Positions 23,507 to 27,424 of a stretch of DNA of 27,424 nucleotides are shown here, piece after piece (position 1 is the stretch's first letter; every line of letters starts with the position of its first letter). A program made the translations under genes and the position numbers. The stretch is from NCBI GenBank assembly GCA_045612485.1, contig JAZKZE010000132.1:1-27424 (forward strand), written 5' to 3'. Source of the stretch: RGIG5327 sp045612485 (lineage in GTDB: Bacteria > Verrucomicrobiota > Lentisphaeria > Victivallales > UBA1829). The notes under the pieces are model-generated. The model was not told the origin of the DNA. It did not search any database and saw only the letters and a list, made by a program, of their open reading frames with translations.

Positions 23507-26500
23507 ATGAACACAAAGTACAATATTTTCGGACTTTTTATATTGAGTTTTTTTTGTATGCAGAATATTTATTCTGCGGAAAAGCCCAATATGGCATCCG
23601 CCGATCCCGGTTTTGAACAGAAAACAAAATTCTGGTACATCCCCAACCCCAAAGGATATACTTTTTTTGAAAAAGAGGGAAAAAGAGGAAATATTCTTCT
23701 CTTTTCCAACAAAACGGCAACTCCTGCAAAACGGGGCGGACTTTACAGAAAAAATTTCATTCCGGTAGAGGAGGGAAAAACCTATACTTTTGAAGCGGAT
23801 TTCAAAGGGGAACTTACAGAAGGTTATGCCTCCATTCTTTTAAGTGTTTTTGATGTAAAAAACGGGAAACAGCATTATCTCAAGACCTTTGAAAGTACCA
23901 GAATAACAGATACCAGAGGCGAATGGGTCCGTATAAGTATGACATTCACCATTCCTGAAGGCGGAAAAAAAGTCCATTACGGGCTTTTTGCAAAAAATTT
24001 CTGCGGAAAAGCCTTTTTCGATAATGTCAATATGTTTGAAGGGGACTCCTACACTCTTCCCCTTGTGGACAAGGGGCTTGCCCTTGACGGCAAATGGGAT
24101 GATTCCTTCCCGGCAAAAGCCTTGAAGATCCATGATTTCAATGCGTTTCCGGTGAAAGATAATATGCCCGCAGCGGAAAAGACAATTGTTTATCTTGCAA
24201 GAACGAATGATACCATATACGGTCAGGCACTTCTTTTCCATGCCCCGGGGAAAGTCTGGCGGGCAAAAGCCGGAAAACATGATGGTCCCCTGTGGACAGA
24301 TGACAGTCTGGAATTTTTTATCACTCTTACCAATGCGGAGCGTCCTTTCTATCATTTTATGTTCAATACCAATGGCGATGTATATGACGCACTGGAAAGC
24401 AACCGCAAATGGGATTCCTCTTTCCGGGCAAAAGGCGGAAAAAAAGATGAAAAAAGCCATTTCATCCAGTTCGCCCTGCCTTTGAAAGAGATCGGATTCA
24501 ATGCAGAACTGGATGCCCATGTGCATGATTTGTCCTGGAAGATCAATTTTACAAGAAATCATCCGGATATGGTTCCCCGTTATTCCACCTTTGCCCCGGT
24601 TACAGTTTTCCGGGATCCGGCATCTTTTATTTCTGTAACAAGTCCCGGGAAAAACGGCAATCGGGAAATATGGGGAAGATACCGGAACAAAGGAAGTGCA
24701 GACTCTAAAAATATCCGTCAGCAGAAGATATGGAAGGTAAAAAATCCTCTCTATAAAGAACTGTTCTCCAATAAGGAAAACCCCTTCAAAGGGGAAAGTG
24801 CCTTTATCTGGCCCCGCCCCATTGAAGCCAAACGCAATGCCGCCTTTGCCCTTCAGTACGGAATGGAATATTCACTGGAAACGATCTTTGAAGAGTACAG
24901 AAAAAACCGTCTTCATCCTTACAGTACAGACAGTTTCAAAAGGATTTCCGAATTCGGAAGAAAAACGGGAGTGGGTTTCATCCAGTACGCCCCCTACTAC
25001 ATGAACAATCACTCCTACATATACAATCCTGCAACAGAAAAAGCCTTTCTGAAAGCCGTAAAAAAGACTCTTGACAAACATTCCTCCGGCATGTGGGGCG
25101 TGACTATTGGTGACGAAGCCTTCTCCCAGACCGTCCGCAGGATCGTGACCAGAGGCAATGACCCGGCATTTCTTGCTTCCGATCCGGCATTGAAGAAAGC
25201 TCTGGAGGAAGTGAAAAACAGATACGGCTACGGGAAATACGGTCTTCCCGAAACAGTTTCGGCAGATGCCCCCTTTGACTGGATCGCCCTGAGAAAATGG
25301 TATTTTGCAAGACTTCTTCCCATTCAGAAAGATCTTTATTTGCTTGCAAAAAAATATAAGGGAAGCAATGGCAAAGAGATGGTGGTGGTTTCCCACGACC
25401 ATGTGGACTGGGCACTCATGCAGCAGGTAAGCCGGTTTGCCCCCTATGTGGATATTATGACCGCCCAGAGTGTTCCCATGAACGATCCCAACCGGCAGAA
25501 CCTTGCCTTCCGGGCAAAATTACTGAAAGATCTTTCCGGAAAAAGTGTCTGGCTCTGCGTTCATCTTGAACCTTACAACGGTCATTATACCGCAGAAGAA
25601 ACTGCCGCACTTTTAAGTGAAGCCGCCAGGGGCGGCAATACCGGATTGCAGATCTGGAACTATGACTATATGGCAGACAGACAGGGAATAGGCTCTTCCC
25701 AGTTTGATTATTACGGTCACAAACCCAGATGGGATGCAATGATGGATGCACTCAACAGGATGCGGAATGATCCGCTTCTGCAATTCCCCAAAGAAGATTT
25801 TGCCATCCTTGTTTCCGATACAAGTGCATTTGCCCGTCCCAAAATGTATCTTCCCCAGTATGAAGGGATTTTCAATCTTGCCGGTCCCGGGGCGGAAACA
25901 GCTTTTAAATTTATTTCCGATACCCAGTTGCTGGACAAAGCGGAAAAACTGGAAAACTGGAAGTTTGTCCTCATTCCCAAAATGGATTATATAGATGAGG
26001 AACTTATCCCGCTTTTCAGAAAGTATGTGGATAACGGCGGGATCCTTCTCTGCTTTGATACGGATTTCATGCAGTATGATCCTTCCGGCAAAAGTCATGC
26101 AAAAGCAAGGGAAGAGTTGTTCGGTGTAAAAAATATTCCCGTAAAAAATATTACAGGAATCTCCTTTACTTCTGCCTCACCGTTCAAAAAACTGCATAAC
26201 AAAGCCCCCCTCCCCCTTTCCAACATAAACCGGGCACTTCAGAAACTGGATAAAGATGTCCAAATCTGGGCAAAATACCAGAATGGACTTCCCGCTATGA
26301 GTATGAAAAAATATGCAAATGGCGGAATGGCGGTCATGGGCAGCATAGATCTTCAGCTGTATTTGAGTGCAAATAAAAAATGGCATGAAACTTTCAGAGT
26401 TATTCTTTCCACTTTCGGAGCGGAAACTTCCCGGAAAATCTGGCGTTTCCAGTATCCTGCCATTAAAGAAAAAGAGCCGGAATTCAAAGAGAAATGCCTT

Positions 26501-27025
26501 ACCGGAAACCATTTCTATTTCTGGAACAATACGGTGACAGCTCCTGCCAATATCCGTCTGCCCGGGGCATATTATACCATAAATATCCCACCCGACGGTG
26601 AGAAGGATGAAAATAAAAAATATTCCTTTACCGACGGCAGACTTACCAACCGTATGAAAGCCCCCGCTGCCGGAGACCTTGCCAACCTGAAAAAGAATAA
26701 GCAGAAGATCCGTTCCGGTCAACTGCACAAGGGCTTGTTTGCGGATTCCTGGACAAAGAAAGATCCTTTGCAGATAACTTTCCATTTCGGTAAAAAAGTA
26801 AAAATAAAAAGAATGGAACTGTTGTACAGCGGGGAACTTCCGGGAGGGGATCTTGTCATTGCCGGAAAAAAATATCCTTTCAAAGGCACCACAACCGATA
26901 ACACCACGGTAAAGAAACTTGTCCTTGCAATTCCGGAAACAACAGCAGAAAATCTGCAACTCAATATTTCCGGAAGAAAAAATAAAATCCTCACCATAAG
27001 TGAAGTGGAATTCTGGGGCAGATAA
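23507..27025 (+). CDS. Secreted multidomain glycosidase, clan GH-A-like (GH42-related pattern), family uncertain
   Basis: A 1172-residue exported protein. A signal peptide covers residues 1-23 (cut after IYS). A CBM4/9-like beta-sandwich (about 30-178) and a CBM9/DOMON-like domain (about 185-378, with LDGKWDDSFPAKAL and WTDDSLEFFI) follow. A TIM-barrel-like region at about 430-755 holds likely catalytic residues: Glu537 in VTIGDEAF (acid/base) and Glu688 in VWLCVHLEPYN (nucleophile), then GNTGLQIWNYDYM. Next comes a beta-galactosidase-trimerisation-like domain (about 760-930, NGGILLCFDTDF) and a C-terminal discoidin-like beta-sandwich (about 1040-1172). The order resembles GH42, but sequence identity appears low. 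ATG 23507 was chosen because it alone gives a signal peptide; AGGAAA precedes it. It is the last gene of the operon, ahead of a strong terminator. Confidence 0.85.
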   Translation: MNTKYNIFGLFILSFFCMQNIYSAEKPNMASADPGFEQKTKFWYIPNPKGYTFFEKEGKRGNILLFSNKTATPAKRGGLYRKNFIPVEEGKTYTFEADFKGELTEGYASILLSVFDVKNGKQHYLKTFESTRITDTRGEWVRISMTFTIPEGGKKVHYGLFAKNFCGKAFFDNVNMFEGDSYTLPLVDKGLALDGKWDDSFPAKALKIHDFNAFPVKDNMPAAEKTIVYLARTNDTIYGQALLFHAPGKVWRAKAGKHDGPLWTDDSLEFFITLTNAERPFYHFMFNTNGDVYDALESNRKWDSSFRAKGGKKDEKSHFIQFALPLKEIGFNAELDAHVHDLSWKINFTRNHPDMVPRYSTFAPVTVFRDPASFISVTSPGKNGNREIWGRYRNKGSADSKNIRQQKIWKVKNPLYKELFSNKENPFKGESAFIWPRPIEAKRNAAFALQYGMEYSLETIFEEYRKNRLHPYSTDSFKRISEFGRKTGVGFIQYAPYYMNNHSYIYNPATEKAFLKAVKKTLDKHSSGMWGVTIGDEAFSQTVRRIVTRGNDPAFLASDPALKKALEEVKNRYGYGKYGLPETVSADAPFDWIALRKWYFARLLPIQKDLYLLAKKYKGSNGKEMVVVSHDHVDWALMQQVSRFAPYVDIMTAQSVPMNDPNRQNLAFRAKLLKDLSGKSVWLCVHLEPYNGHYTAEETAALLSEAARGGNTGLQIWNYDYMADRQGIGSSQFDYYGHKPRWDAMMDALNRMRNDPLLQFPKEDFAILVSDTSAFARPKMYLPQYEGIFNLAGPGAETAFKFISDTQLLDKAEKLENWKFVLIPKMDYIDEELIPLFRKYVDNGGILLCFDTDFMQYDPSGKSHAKAREELFGVKNIPVKNITGISFTSASPFKKLHNKAPLPLSNINRALQKLDKDVQIWAKYQNGLPAMSMKKYANGGMAVMGSIDLQLYLSANKKWHETFRVILSTFGAETSRKIWRFQYPAIKEKEPEFKEKCLTGNHFYFWNNTVTAPANIRLPGAYYTINIPPDGEKDENKKYSFTDGRLTNRMKAPAAGDLANLKKNKQKIRSGQLHKGLFADSWTKKDPLQITFHFGKKVKIKRMELLYSGELPGGDLVIAGKKYPFKGTTTDNTTVKKLVLAIPETTAENLQLNISGRKNKILTISEVEFWGR

Positions 27026-27055
27026 AAACAGATACAGCAGACAGTTATTTTCAGC

Positions 27056-27107
27056 AAAAACGGGTATTCCGGAAGAAAATCTTTCTCTGCGGAATACCCG
27101 CTTTTTC
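27056..27107. terminator. Strong bidirectional rho-independent terminator
   Basis: CGGGTATTCCG (27061-27071) and CGGAATACCCG (27090-27100) form a perfect 11-bp stem with an 18-base loop. On the plus strand TTTTT follows (27102-27106); on the minus strand five T (27056-27060) follow. It ends the carbohydrate operon 35 bases after its last stop and could also serve a gene arriving from the right. Confidence 0.9.
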
Positions 27108-27149
27108 ATATAAAGCAGAATAAACACAGCTTTTTTGACACAGCTATCC

Positions 27150-27188
27150 CATAATTTTGTAAAAATGGCATATTTTTACAAAATTATG
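27150..27188. repeat. Perfect palindrome with 17-bp arms
   Basis: CATAATTTTGTAAAAAT (27150-27166) is followed by a five-base spacer and its exact inverted copy (27172-27188). There is no T run in either direction, so it is not a standard terminator. TTGACA stands just before it at 27135-27140, which would put a -10 region inside the left arm. It may be an operator. Confidence 0.7.
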
Positions 27189-27234
27189 TGCGTAAAGAAA
27201 TCTGCTTTTAAAAAAGTGATTTTGTCAGATTTTT

Positions 27235-27424
27235 TCAAAAATACTTCTTTATTCTGTTTTGGGCAACCTTCAGGAGAGAGACAAACGCATTTTGCTTTTT
27301 TCTCTCCCCTATCCCCCTCACTTTTTCCTTTTGTGCAGTCAAACTCTTTCGTAATGCGGCAGTTTCTTTTTCCATATATATGCGCCTGCGTTCATTCGGG
27401 CAAAAAACGCCCTCATTCTCTCGC
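27235..27424 (-). CDS. Possible C-terminal fragment of a minus-strand gene (cut by window edge)
   Basis: One minus-strand frame stays open from the window edge for 62 codons before TGA at 27235-27237. The predicted tail is strongly basic and helical, ending LLKVAQNRIKKYF. No family is recognisable. In favour is the bidirectional terminator 130 bases downstream. Against it, the codon use (CGA, TTA, AGG, GGG, ATA) is unlike that of the neighbouring genes, and 62 codons without a stop is not decisive. Otherwise 27108-27424 would hold only the palindrome and some T/C-rich runs. Confidence 0.3.
   Translation of the reverse strand, partial: RENEGVFCPNERRRIYMEKETAALRKSLTAQKEKVRGIGERKKQNAFVSLLKVAQNRIKKYF

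Noticed and set aside
26177..27127. Open frame of 316 codons on the minus strand
   Set aside because: Antisense to the secreted glycosidase and crosses the strong terminator at 27056-27107.
27273..27312. GGAGAGA...TCTCTCC pairing followed by C-rich sequence, considered as a terminator
   Set aside because: The loop is long and no T run follows the stem.

Overview
The window looks like a chromosomal segment of an anaerobic, gut-type member of the Lentisphaerota (Victivallales-like). Four things suggest this: an Rnf complex; a DUF1559-type pseudopilin beginning MKKRFTLIELLVVIAIIAIL inside a glycosidase operon; a GntR/periplasmic-binding-protein regulator leading that operon; and the PF12831-type flavoprotein with GH89-like enzyme pairing. 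The assignment is inference from gene content; there is no rRNA or other marker here. No tRNA, rRNA, CRISPR array, insertion sequence or integrase was seen.

Layout. (1) 1-829, minus: start of an rnf operon (rnfA, then rnfB cut by the window edge) behind a near-consensus promoter. (2) 965-7943, minus: Gfo/Idh/MocA oxidoreductase, MoxR ATPase, DUF58 protein, membrane transglutaminase, and an unusual membrane-anchored protein with a sigma-factor-like N-terminus. The last three junctions are tight, two of them ATGA overlaps. A good promoter and an inverted repeat lie upstream of the oxidoreductase. (3) 8340-15860, minus: the conserved nusA-infB-rbfA-nrnA-truB operon, ending in an unrecognised 550-residue protein with a His/Cys-rich metal-binding-like segment. 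The spacers of this operon hold several strong RNA hairpins. (4) 16099-17691, minus: efp and its lysylation enzyme epmA, separated by a terminator-like hairpin. (5) 17948-27025, plus: a divergent carbohydrate operon of regulator, FAD-dependent oxidoreductase, cytoplasmic GH89-like glycosidase, pseudopilin and a 1172-residue secreted multidomain glycosidase. It closes with a strong bidirectional terminator. (6) 27108-27424: AT-rich DNA with a perfect 17-bp-arm palindrome and a possible C-terminal fragment of a minus-strand gene.

Functional reading. Regions 3 and 4 are housekeeping translation and RNA genes. Region 5 is an accessory glycan-use cluster. The secreted enzyme would attack a polymer outside the cell, and the GH89-like enzyme and flavoprotein, which lack signal peptides, would process the released sugars inside under control of the GntR-type sensor. 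The substrate is not known; the GH89 relationship points to alpha-linked N-acetylglucosamine. Region 2 combines a widespread but poorly understood MoxR/DUF58/transglutaminase module with a protein architecture I do not recognise.

Several starts were moved inward from the longest open frame because a clear ribosome binding site and family alignment favour the internal ATG. These are rnfA, the transglutaminase, the Gfo/Idh/MocA gene, infB, nusA, the FAD oxidoreductase, the GH89-like gene and the secreted glycosidase.
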